From Treponema sp. (GTDB lineage: Bacteria > Spirochaetota > Spirochaetia > Treponematales > Treponemataceae), in assembly GCA_017464425.1 (NCBI GenBank), contig JAFUDX010000002.1, positions 115,811 to 179,810 of the forward strand: a DNA stretch of 64,000 nucleotides, in the 5' to 3' direction. Position numbers and translations under genes: made by a program. Shown piece after piece: positions 32,907 to 41,568 of this stretch; the stretch's first letter is position 1; each line of letters starts with the position of its first letter. The notes beneath the pieces were generated by a model. That model was not told the origin of the DNA. It saw only the letters and a list, made by a program, of their open reading frames with translations, and did no database searches.

Positions 32907-34139
32907 ATGAAACGAATTTTTTTTATTTTTTTCATTTTTCCACTTCTTCTCACTTCTTGTTTTGAAAAAAAATATCAAAAGCACGGCACTGTCAAAAATC
33001 CTGAAGCCACGCTCACGCTTGCCTTGCGCTCAGGAATTTACTCCGATGTAATAAAACGCTGTCTTCCCGAATTTGAAGAAAAATACAATGTGATTTGCAC
33101 TGTGCTTGATTTGAGTGAGGAAGGGCTGCATCATCAGGTTTCGGACGATTCCAAAAATCCAGAGGGAAAATATGACTTCTGCATGGTGGATGGCTCTTGG
33201 ATGGCGGAATACACGGCAAAAGGTGTGCTCGCAAATCTTTCGGAACTTGGCTATGCGCTTGATTCGGATATTATTCCTGCCACAAAAAAAATCTGCTACA
33301 GCAAAGACTCGCTGTATTTGGCTCCCTATTACGGAAATGTTACGGTTCTCCTCTATAATAAACTCATGGTCAAGGAAGCTGGCTACACACCCGAACAAAT
33401 CACTTCGCTTGAGGATATTCTAAAAATCTGCCGATTTCAGAAAAAACGCCATAACTTGGGCTTTATGTACCGAGGCGATACGGCAAATAATGTGGTGGTC
33501 GATTTTCTTCCGATTTTGCTTTCTCGCGGAACATGGGTGGTTGACGAACATAATGTTCCAACGATTGATACCGAAGAATTTGCCGAAGCTGTGTATTTTT
33601 ATCTGAGCCTCAAAAAAACAGGCCGTGCCGCCAAAAAAGACGACCTTATTGCCGCGATTGCAAACAAGTCTGCCGCGTTCGGAATTGGCTGGCCAGGCTG
33701 GTATGTGCCTACGCGCAATTCTTCAATGGATTACATTGCTCTTTCGGGGCGATACCGCGCTGACCGTCCTGCCTACAACTCAAACATCTACGGAATTTGG
33801 ACGGTCGGAATTCCCCAGAACAGCACGCACAAAGACTATTCCATAAAACTGATAGAATTTTTAATGGACAAAGATGTGCAAAAAGCAACCGTGCCATATG
33901 GCGGCGTTCCCTGTCGGTATTCGAGCCTCAACGATTCCGAGATTTTGCGTCAATTTCCGCAGTACGAGGCGGTTCGCAAGGCTCTTGAAGGCGGAGTCTA
34001 TCGACCTGCAATGGAAGAGTGGACAGAATTCTATACGATTTTGGGCAGGGAATTAAAGCTTGTGCTTGAAGAAGAAAAACCAGTCCACGATGCGCTTGCT
34101 CAAGCGCAAAAGGAACTTGAAGAAATGCTTGCAAAGTAA
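32907..34139 (+). CDS. Extracellular solute-binding lipoprotein, family 1
   Basis: 410 residues. Signal peptide with lipobox LLTSC (cysteine 18), then an ABC-type substrate-binding fold: TLTLALRSGIYSDVIKRCLPEFEEKYNV, DFCMVDGSWMAEYTAKGVLANL, APYYGNVTVLLYNK and a C-terminal EFLMDKDVQKATVPYGGVP. Sugar-type binding proteins look like this. No permease or ATPase gene is nearby. It starts 8 bp after the HD-GYP-like gene, suggesting that it feeds a ligand signal to the cyclase rather than a transporter. Confidence 0.85.
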   Translation: MKRIFFIFFIFPLLLTSCFEKKYQKHGTVKNPEATLTLALRSGIYSDVIKRCLPEFEEKYNVICTVLDLSEEGLHHQVSDDSKNPEGKYDFCMVDGSWMAEYTAKGVLANLSELGYALDSDIIPATKKICYSKDSLYLAPYYGNVTVLLYNKLMVKEAGYTPEQITSLEDILKICRFQKKRHNLGFMYRGDTANNVVVDFLPILLSRGTWVVDEHNVPTIDTEEFAEAVYFYLSLKKTGRAAKKDDLIAAIANKSAAFGIGWPGWYVPTRNSSMDYIALSGRYRADRPAYNSNIYGIWTVGIPQNSTHKDYSIKLIEFLMDKDVQKATVPYGGVPCRYSSLNDSEILRQFPQYEAVRKALEGGVYRPAMEEWTEFYTILGRELKLVLEEEKPVHDALAQAQKELEEMLAK

Positions 34140-34154
34140 TTATAATAACATATT

Positions 34155-37100
34155 ATGGAGAAAAGAATTTTCAAGCTATATTCAGTTTTTGTTTCGCTGT
34201 TTCTGGCAGCTCTGCTTTCATGTTCCGATAACACCGTTCCTTCACCAGAAATGGAAAAAATCGAAGGATCAGAAAGCGGAAGTCGTGCCGTTCTTTCTGC
34301 CCCACAAAATGTTACGGTCTCACAGGGCGGAAAACGGGAAATCAATATTACGTGGGATGAAGTTTCAAAAGCGAGCCGATATTACATTTACGCTTCTGAC
34401 AGTCTTTTTTCAGAATATGAGCTAGTTGGCGAAAACACTAAAAATTCTTTTACTTATTCACCGCTTGTTGCAGGAATCACAAAATATCTGAGAATTTGCT
34501 CCGTTGACTATGCGGGAAATCTTTCTTCAAAAACGGAACCTCTTGTTGGAACGACCCTTGCACAGCCGATTATCAGCGACATCACGACAGTTTCAGGAAA
34601 AGAAGATTCTGCGCTCGTCGTCTATTGGTACATGGAAAATGCGGATTTTTACAAGGATGAGCTTGAATACACGATTATCTGCAAAAATTCTGAGGGAAAA
34701 GAAGTCGCGAACAGCAATGTGTATGCCTCTGAACTTGAAAGCACCTCATTTTCATTGGACGATTTAAAACCGAGCGAAAATTATACCTACTCAGTCACGG
34801 CATTTCTTTCTTCAAATCCAACGGCAAGCGAAGTGAGCCTTGAAGTCGATGCGGAGACTGCCCGAAGATTGCGACCGAATCCGCCAGAGGAATTGGCTGC
34901 TACAGAGGGAACGGAAAAAGACACAATCACCGTTTCATTCAAGTTGCCTGAAAAAGTTGATGTTCTTGTTGCAGCGAAAACATATGTTCAGTATCCGCTA
35001 TATTTCAAAATCTACCGACGGCTTTCTGGAACTGAAGACTGGGGAAACGCAATCGTAAATCATCTTTACTTTACGGGCGACACTGAAAAGCCAAGCGACC
35101 TTGATTTTACGACATATGATGAAAAACGCACTACGGACGGCTATAAGGTCACATGGACTGACACAACGGTCACTCGTGGCATAAAATATGAATACAAAGT
35201 GCAGTCGTATGCTGATGACACGACACGAATCATAACATCTGACCTTTCTTCGGGCGAAACGACTGGCTGGGCTGCGGCAATCCCAAAATTCGAGGCAAAA
35301 TCAACATTCACCGCAAATGATGAAGGCTCTGCCTATGCGAGCGTAACTATTTCCTTTGATTTTGACTGGGAGACTTTTGGAAACGAGAGTGGTTGGAAAT
35401 TCATCTTAAAGACACTGAATTCTGCCAGTTTTGACGATATTGATTCTGCAACGGCGACCTATGAGCTGCTTGAATCTTTGGAAACGGCGAAAAGTTTTTC
35501 ATGCGATTATGATTTAACGGACACCACAAAAGAAGGATATTACAAATACGCTTTGATTATCGCAAAAGCGGACGATGTGACAGAGGATTTGTCTGGAATT
35601 GACGAGAAAATTTTCATCGAAATTCCTGCGGCAACGACATTTTTCCTTACGAGCGTTATGAACCAACCGAATCTTGCGACTTTTTCAGTAAAAGACGGAT
35701 TTGTTTCAAAAAATGAAGTCTCGTGGTTCTATGAGGACGGCACAAGCTATGTTCTTGAACGAAAGACCTTGAATTCTGACGGAACTGTTGTTGCTGATAG
35801 CAAAGTTGAAATCACGGATTTTGCTGATGATGATGGAAATGCTCCGACGCAGGGGGCTTATACTTACTCGGATGATTCATCGGTTGAAAGCGGAAAAATC
35901 TATTCGTACACGCTCTATGCGACAATTACAATTGAAGATTTGGGCGACAAAAAATTCCCTTCAAGCGCACTTACGGCAAAAACATTGGGAACGCCAGAGC
36001 CTCAGTTTGACGAAAATGCAGTGGCTTACAATTCGATTTCGGTCAGTTGGGCGGAAGTTCAGCAGGCAGAAAGTTACGAAGTCGCGCTTTTTGACGATGA
36101 AACACAACTTGGTGAGACAGAAACGCTCGATGCTGATAAAATTCCTGGAATACTGACGGCGGGTGTGCTCACTTACAAGATTTCAGACCCCGTAGGCTAT
36201 GATGATGCGACAATTTCAGGAAAAGATTTGACTTTGAAAGTCACGGCACGGGGTGCGGTGGATTCTTCTGAAAAGGAAGTTGTTGTCCGAACGATGGGCC
36301 CTGCCGCTCTTGAACTGACGGCAAGCAAAGCGACAAGTTCCGACAAAATCACGGTGGAATGGAACAAAGTGACGGGAGCCGCTGGCTACATTTTGCAACG
36401 CGTGCGATACAACATCCCCGAAAACGGCGAAAACGAAGCCGCGCAAAAGACGGATGTGTTCTATGTGGACGCGAGCGGGGAAATTATGTTCGGGGAGACG
36501 GAAATCTCTGATACAAATATTATGATGGTAGAAACAAAAAATGGAAAAGTTACTTTTTTAGATAAGCAAATTGAAAAACTTTCCACTAATGTTGGTTTCG
36601 AGACATCACAATCGATGATTTCTTGTGGTTTACCTTTTGAATATACGATTATTCCAGTGCTTGATACAGATGATGCTTCGGGTGCTTCAACTATTGAAGA
36701 GTTTAAGATACCATATAAAAATTTAAATGCTTTGGCTAAACGTGGTTCAACAAAAGGTTTCGGTCATAATATAAAAGCGAGTAAGGCTGACTATTCAAAT
36801 AAAATAACCGTAACATGGCATATGCCGTACGGAGCAGAAGAGTTACAGCCCGTTGTTTATAAAAAACTTAAAGATTCAGGTGAATGGAGCAAAACGGAGC
36901 CACTTGCCGCAAGAACAGAATCATGGGAAGAAGAAATTTCTGACTCGGATATACATGAATATGCGGTAAATTACGGCGAAAAAGCATTTTCTAACTCGTA
37001 CTCGACTATTCTTGCTTCTGCAAAAACTACTCTCGATGAGCAAGAAAATCAAGGATATGCCTTTATTTTGCCGAATTCAAGCCTTACGCCAATCAGTAAT

Positions 37101-38153
37101 AGTGACGCATACAGTGAGTCTGTTCATTGGACTCCGTATAATACGGATGCAAGAAAAGTTGGTCCAAAAAACTACACACTTTACTGTAAAAACACAAACT
37201 ATCCGAGTGGATGGCAAAAAATCGCAACTCTTGATGAAAATGGTAAAATTTCTTCCACAATAGATACAGGAACTTATGATTATAATGTCACTTATGCATA
37301 TTCAGATGATTCTTATTCCCTTGTTCTTACAGCAAAAACAGCGACTGCATATGGAGAGATTACTGGTGGTGGTTCATATAATGGCTTGTTAAAAGTCCTT
37401 CGAGACCCACGCCATTATTATAAACTTGCTATGTCTCGTGAAAATTCAGATGGGGATGAAATATCATACACTATTGGTGAAAGTATGGATAAATATGCCT
37501 ATAGGCAGATTACCGATGCAGAATTGGCGCGGGCTGCGATGGGGGAATTGGCTTACGCCTTCTATATAAATGACGGCGGTGCAACTTCATATTATGACAC
37601 AAAACAGCATAAATATGGCGGAGAAGGCACGCTAACAACAGAAAACGGTGGAACGGCAAAATTTGAAGATAGGGACAGAGCGACAGGCGAATTGGGTACT
37701 GGAAAATTTAAACAGTATTTCAATTTGAAATCTTATGCTCCTTCTCAATTAACTCCATCAGGTGATTCAAAAACATTCCTTGCGCTTTCTATGGATGAAT
37801 CAAGTTGGGGAATAAAGGGTGATAGCGATAATTATATTTATACATTTCAGGGAAGAAAAACAGGAACCGAGACATATATGTTTTTTTCAACAAAAGATGT
37901 CTATGATAAAAATGGAATTATAACAGTTGCGAAAGGTGCGGACGATTTGCCAGACACTTATCAAGCGACTATTCGATTTACCTGTGCTGATAAAAATACA
38001 CTTTATCTCTATGTAACAAGAAATGGTGGTTCGGAAGTCTCAATTTGTGAAACTACAGATACGGATGTTCGCAGATATTATTTCCCAATGCAGATTCACA
38101 GCGCGGCACAATATGAACTTGGCTCTACTGATTACGGTTGGTGGGAGGAATAA
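34155..38153 (+). CDS. Large FN3-repeat lipoprotein
   Basis: 1332 residues. Signal peptide with lipobox ALLSC (cysteine 23). About eight or more fibronectin-type-III-like domains follow, recognised by repeats such as INITWDEVSKASRYYIYAS, ISVSWAEVQQAESYEVALF and ITVEWNKVTGAAGYILQRV. The last about 280 residues form a different, unrecognised beta-rich region ending DYGWWEE. Base use becomes more AT-rich after about 36490, halfway through. TATAAT (34142-34147) is 8 nt before the ATG with TTGAAG 18 bp upstream; no Shine-Dalgarno. Function unknown, probably cell-surface or periplasmic. Confidence 0.82.
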   Translation: MEKRIFKLYSVFVSLFLAALLSCSDNTVPSPEMEKIEGSESGSRAVLSAPQNVTVSQGGKREINITWDEVSKASRYYIYASDSLFSEYELVGENTKNSFTYSPLVAGITKYLRICSVDYAGNLSSKTEPLVGTTLAQPIISDITTVSGKEDSALVVYWYMENADFYKDELEYTIICKNSEGKEVANSNVYASELESTSFSLDDLKPSENYTYSVTAFLSSNPTASEVSLEVDAETARRLRPNPPEELAATEGTEKDTITVSFKLPEKVDVLVAAKTYVQYPLYFKIYRRLSGTEDWGNAIVNHLYFTGDTEKPSDLDFTTYDEKRTTDGYKVTWTDTTVTRGIKYEYKVQSYADDTTRIITSDLSSGETTGWAAAIPKFEAKSTFTANDEGSAYASVTISFDFDWETFGNESGWKFILKTLNSASFDDIDSATATYELLESLETAKSFSCDYDLTDTTKEGYYKYALIIAKADDVTEDLSGIDEKIFIEIPAATTFFLTSVMNQPNLATFSVKDGFVSKNEVSWFYEDGTSYVLERKTLNSDGTVVADSKVEITDFADDDGNAPTQGAYTYSDDSSVESGKIYSYTLYATITIEDLGDKKFPSSALTAKTLGTPEPQFDENAVAYNSISVSWAEVQQAESYEVALFDDETQLGETETLDADKIPGILTAGVLTYKISDPVGYDDATISGKDLTLKVTARGAVDSSEKEVVVRTMGPAALELTASKATSSDKITVEWNKVTGAAGYILQRVRYNIPENGENEAAQKTDVFYVDASGEIMFGETEISDTNIMMVETKNGKVTFLDKQIEKLSTNVGFETSQSMISCGLPFEYTIIPVLDTDDASGASTIEEFKIPYKNLNALAKRGSTKGFGHNIKASKADYSNKITVTWHMPYGAEELQPVVYKKLKDSGEWSKTEPLAARTESWEEEISDSDIHEYAVNYGEKAFSNSYSTILASAKTTLDEQENQGYAFILPNSSLTPISNSDAYSESVHWTPYNTDARKVGPKNYTLYCKNTNYPSGWQKIATLDENGKISSTIDTGTYDYNVTYAYSDDSYSLVLTAKTATAYGEITGGGSYNGLLKVLRDPRHYYKLAMSRENSDGDEISYTIGESMDKYAYRQITDAELARAAMGELAYAFYINDGGATSYYDTKQHKYGGEGTLTTENGGTAKFEDRDRATGELGTGKFKQYFNLKSYAPSQLTPSGDSKTFLALSMDESSWGIKGDSDNYIYTFQGRKTGTETYMFFSTKDVYDKNGIITVAKGADDLPDTYQATIRFTCADKNTLYLYVTRNGGSEVSICETTDTDVRRYYFPMQIHSAAQYELGSTDYGWWEE

Positions 38154-38154
38154 T

Positions 38155-40407
38155 ATGAAAAAACTGCACACTACACACTGCACACTGCTAACTTCTGTCT
38201 TCTCCCTTCTCACTTCTCTCATCTGCCTTCTTGCGTTAGCGAGCTGTACTCAATTCTTCCAAGACAAGGTTGCCAAAACTGACGGCTTGCCGGGTACGAA
38301 TCTTGACGACTTGGTGAGCGAAAAAACGGAAATCACGCAACTGGACGCTCCTCTTGAAGTGAATGTCTCAACGGCTGTGTCTCCGGACTGCAATTTTATT
38401 ACTTGGAGTGCCGTTTCAAATGCGGTGTATTATCGAATTGAACGGGCGGTCGTCAAAACTGCCAATGCTGACGGCACATTCTCTGCTCCCGATGACGCTG
38501 ATTATGAGGTTCTGAGCAAATTTGTGTATGGAACTTCATATACGGACGAGATTTTGACAGCTCCGACTTACAAAAATGAAGAATACGGTTGGGGATATTT
38601 CTATCGGGTTTCTGCTGAAAATCCACGCCAAAAATACGATGCGAGTGAGTACAAGGTTTCTTCGGCAGCGACACTTTTTGCCCCTGTTACGACGGTCACG
38701 GCCTCTCAGGGCGAGGATTCGGCGTACATTATGGTCAACTGGCAAAAGACGGGGAATGCCTCAGCATATAAAATTTATCGCTCACAATATGCGGATGGCT
38801 CTGGTTCTTCCCTTTTGGCGACGGTGACGGGAAATCAGAACTGGTATAAAAATGAAGTTGACACAGCGGCTCAAGGAATTGAATTCTATTATTCAGTGTA
38901 TGCGGTAAATTCTCAGAATTACACGGCTCCTGTCAGCCCTGTGGCTTTGGGATATTCACTTGTGGAAGGTGCTCCTGGACGGGTAAAAAATGTCAAAGTA
39001 ACGACAGGTCGTGGTGAGACAATCGATAAAATCAGTATTTCGTGGGATGCCGTTTCGGGGAGCAATGTCAAATATGTTGTGTACAGAACGAGCAGCATTG
39101 ATAGCGCAACGACAAAGCTTTCTGCAAAAGATTATAGCGCAACGACATTCACAGACACAAAAAATCTTCAGGCAAATGTGTATTACTATTATCAGATTAT
39201 GGCATACACCTATGATGAGGACGGAACGAGCCAATTGAAAGGCCCGATTTCTGAATCCTCAAGCATTGACAAAAATCCGTGCGAGGGCTATCTGTTGAGT
39301 CCGCCGGTTTCGCTTTCTGTTGTTTACACGGCTGACGGAAGCAACTGCGTCCTTACGTTCCCTGCCGGTCTTGGGTCTAGCGAATATCCGAAAGATTCTG
39401 GATTGAGCACAGATTATAATTCATATTCTTACAAAGTGTACACATGCGACACTCAGGCAGGAACTTTTGCAGACTCAGGTTCGGTTTTTGAGGATTCTTC
39501 TTTGGTTGCAAAAGATGGATATTATTCAGTTACCGTGCCTCCCGCAAAATTCTACAAGATTTCGACCTATCGAACTGATATTCCGCTTGAAAGTGCGTTG
39601 AGTGCTGTTTCTGCACCTGCCCCAAAAGCGGCGACAAGCCTTGCTGCGACAGAACGGGCGTTCATTGACGGTGTAACGGTTAGTGGAAAAGAAAATGCCA
39701 GCGGTGTCTATCCTGTAAAAGTCACTTGGACTGCTCCTGCGGGCGGTGCGGACGGTGGATATTACCTCTACCGCTCGACAAAAAAAGATTCTGGATTCCG
39801 AAAAGTGCAGGATGACCCGATTTCGGCCGATGTAACGGAATACATCGACGCATATGATAGCGCAAAACCAGGAACGGTTTATTACTACAGGATTCTTTCG
39901 CTCAATGAGCTAAAACAGGGCGCGAATTATTCAAATGTTGATTCTGGCTACGGTGCACTCACTCACGACCAATACATGCGCGAGTACAACAAGACGATTA
40001 AGTCTTCGCACAAAAAACTTACGCTCATGCATAAAGCAGGCAGTACGGACAAGCTCGGAAGTGAAACGAAAGAGGGTACTTTGAGCGGTTCGATTTCTTA
40101 CAATGCGAAAATCGCGGGACTCGGTGCGAGAATCATAATGTACTATGATACCTACGCTGATTTCTACATTAATAACGATGAATCGCTCGGCTACTATTTC
40201 TGTGTTACAGGCAACACGAATACGACTGCAAGCATGGACGCAAGCGGCACGATGGACGGTACAGTCACCTGTACGGGAATGTACCCAGGCACGGTTGTTT
40301 ACGACAACATAAAAATCAAAGGCGGTGCTGCGGGCGGTGGATATTATGGTATCACACCAGAAGGATTTGAATCGCAAAATGTTGACTGGACGGTCGGCGA
40401 GGAATAA
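38155..40407 (+). CDS. FN3-repeat lipoprotein with repeat-derived signal peptide
   Basis: 750 residues from ATG 38155 (GGAGG upstream, reading from the end of the previous gene). The signal peptide is unusual: THCTLLTSVFSLLTSLICLL is written in low-complexity cactgcacactgctaactt DNA; lipobox LASC follows. About five FN3-like domains come next (CNFITWSAVSNAVYYRIERA; ISISWDAVSGSNVKYVVYRT; VKVTWTAPAGGADGGYYLYRS). A C-terminal region of about 150 residues (SSHKKLTLMHKAGSTDK...GGGYYGITPEGFESQNVDW) resembles no named family. One base separates it from the preceding FN3 gene stop. Confidence 0.82.
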   Translation: MKKLHTTHCTLLTSVFSLLTSLICLLALASCTQFFQDKVAKTDGLPGTNLDDLVSEKTEITQLDAPLEVNVSTAVSPDCNFITWSAVSNAVYYRIERAVVKTANADGTFSAPDDADYEVLSKFVYGTSYTDEILTAPTYKNEEYGWGYFYRVSAENPRQKYDASEYKVSSAATLFAPVTTVTASQGEDSAYIMVNWQKTGNASAYKIYRSQYADGSGSSLLATVTGNQNWYKNEVDTAAQGIEFYYSVYAVNSQNYTAPVSPVALGYSLVEGAPGRVKNVKVTTGRGETIDKISISWDAVSGSNVKYVVYRTSSIDSATTKLSAKDYSATTFTDTKNLQANVYYYYQIMAYTYDEDGTSQLKGPISESSSIDKNPCEGYLLSPPVSLSVVYTADGSNCVLTFPAGLGSSEYPKDSGLSTDYNSYSYKVYTCDTQAGTFADSGSVFEDSSLVAKDGYYSVTVPPAKFYKISTYRTDIPLESALSAVSAPAPKAATSLAATERAFIDGVTVSGKENASGVYPVKVTWTAPAGGADGGYYLYRSTKKDSGFRKVQDDPISADVTEYIDAYDSAKPGTVYYYRILSLNELKQGANYSNVDSGYGALTHDQYMREYNKTIKSSHKKLTLMHKAGSTDKLGSETKEGTLSGSISYNAKIAGLGARIIMYYDTYADFYINNDESLGYYFCVTGNTNTTASMDASGTMDGTVTCTGMYPGTVVYDNIKIKGGAAGGGYYGITPEGFESQNVDWTVGEE
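38163..38226. repeat. Low-complexity repeat in signal-peptide coding region
   Basis: Runs of cactgcacact and cttctccc/cttctcac. It shares CACTGCTAACTT with the minus strand of the carB repeat segment (5325-5365). Confidence 0.65.
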
Positions 40408-40418
40408 CGGAGGAAATT

Positions 40419-40760
40419 ATGAAACATATTTTTAAATTGGGATTTGTTGGCTTATTTTTGGCATTGGTGGTTTCTTGTTACACGCCGTCGCCGGTGTATG
40501 GCACATGGGCGGATAACTCTGGAAGTAAAATTACTTTTATTGATGACGGCTCGTATACTGCCACGATTGTAAACACTGCCGGGGTAAAAACGCAGTATGA
40601 AGGCAGCTGGACAGTCATGGAAAATGTCTTGATTTTTACAAAGAAGTCAGGGGCGAGCATCAACACGGAATGGGATATTCGCGGCTCGCTGCTGTATCTT
40701 GATTGGGTAGATGATGAGGGCGAAATTCAATCGCTCGTTTTGTACCATGTTTCAAAGTAG
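40419..40760 (+). CDS. Small lipoprotein, lipocalin-like
   Basis: 113 residues. Lipobox VVSC (cysteine 20). The mature part follows the pattern of small lipocalin-like or DUF-type beta-barrels: VYGTWADNSGSKITFIDDGSYTAT...YEGSWTVMENVLIFTKKSG. GGAGG precedes the ATG, 11 bp after the FN3 gene, so it belongs to the same transcript. Function unknown. Confidence 0.75.
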   Translation: MKHIFKLGFVGLFLALVVSCYTPSPVYGTWADNSGSKITFIDDGSYTATIVNTAGVKTQYEGSWTVMENVLIFTKKSGASINTEWDIRGSLLYLDWVDDEGEIQSLVLYHVSK

Positions 40761-40770
40761 GGTAGTGGGA

Positions 40771-41523
40771 ATGAAACGATTTTTATCATCTGCACTGATT
40801 TTTGTTCTTCTCACAGTGGCGATTCCTTCCTTTGCGCAGGAAAACGACGCGACTTCGGAAAATCAGCTTGTTGAGACAATCGGAACTGCCGATATAAATC
40901 ACTCGGAATCTGATGAATCTTCTAAAGAAGAATCAACTGGCTTTCCTGCAATCAGCGATAAACCGTTTTTGATTTTTAACGAGGGTATCACCTATTCGCA
41001 GGTCACCCGACTCATTTATCAAGATGACTATTCTCGCAGTAATTTCGTATGGCAGAATCACTTGATTGGATTGAGCCTTGAGGCACAGACCGTAAATATC
41101 AAACCTGTGGACAGCATTCTTCGTCTCGGCCTTTACTATCCGTTCTATTACACATTCAACGGAATGAAGCAGCCACCAAAGCAAGCGATTTTGTATGCCG
41201 TTGATTTGTTCTGGGGCCCGATTTTTCAGGCTGACATGTGGAAGTATGTGTACATCAATTTTGCGCTCGGCCCGCACTTTTTGTACCAGCTTTCCGATGA
41301 ATATCATCATGTGGAGTTGGGCGGTGGTGTTCTGCTCGGTGTAGAGCTTCCGCTTGCCCGAAGATGGACGATTCTGGTGAACGGACTTGCTTCCCTCGAC
41401 TACGGCAACTTTGGCTCCAATCGCGATATTCAGCCATACAATCTCGTCTATAACTATCAGCTAGAACTGGGCGTTCGCTACAGTAAAAAGAAGCCACATC
41501 AGTATTCGTATTTGTCGAAATAA
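40771..41523 (+). CDS. Predicted outer-membrane protein
   Basis: 250 residues from ATG 40771; an earlier in-frame start at 40711 would place the signal peptide internally. Sec signal peptide (FLSSALIFVLLTVAIPSFA). An acidic linker is followed by alternating beta strands (LIGLSLEAQTVNIKPVDSILRLGLYYPFYY; YKYVYINFALGPHFLY; YNYQLELGVRYS), typical of a small outer-membrane barrel. It begins 10 bp after the small lipoprotein. Confidence 0.7.
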   Translation: MKRFLSSALIFVLLTVAIPSFAQENDATSENQLVETIGTADINHSESDESSKEESTGFPAISDKPFLIFNEGITYSQVTRLIYQDDYSRSNFVWQNHLIGLSLEAQTVNIKPVDSILRLGLYYPFYYTFNGMKQPPKQAILYAVDLFWGPIFQADMWKYVYINFALGPHFLYQLSDEYHHVELGGGVLLGVELPLARRWTILVNGLASLDYGNFGSNRDIQPYNLVYNYQLELGVRYSKKKPHQYSYLSK

Positions 41524-41555
41524 GCAGAATACTTTTGAAACGCTGAGATTTGTGT

Positions 41556-41561
41556 TATAAT
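41556..41561 (+). promoter_or_regulatory. -10 box of the giant gene, leaderless type
   Basis: Consensus TATAAT, 7 nt before the only usable start codon, GTG 41569. The -35 is weak (TTGAAA at 41535-41540 with a 15-bp spacer). Confidence 0.55.
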
Positions 41562-41568
41562 AGAAAGC

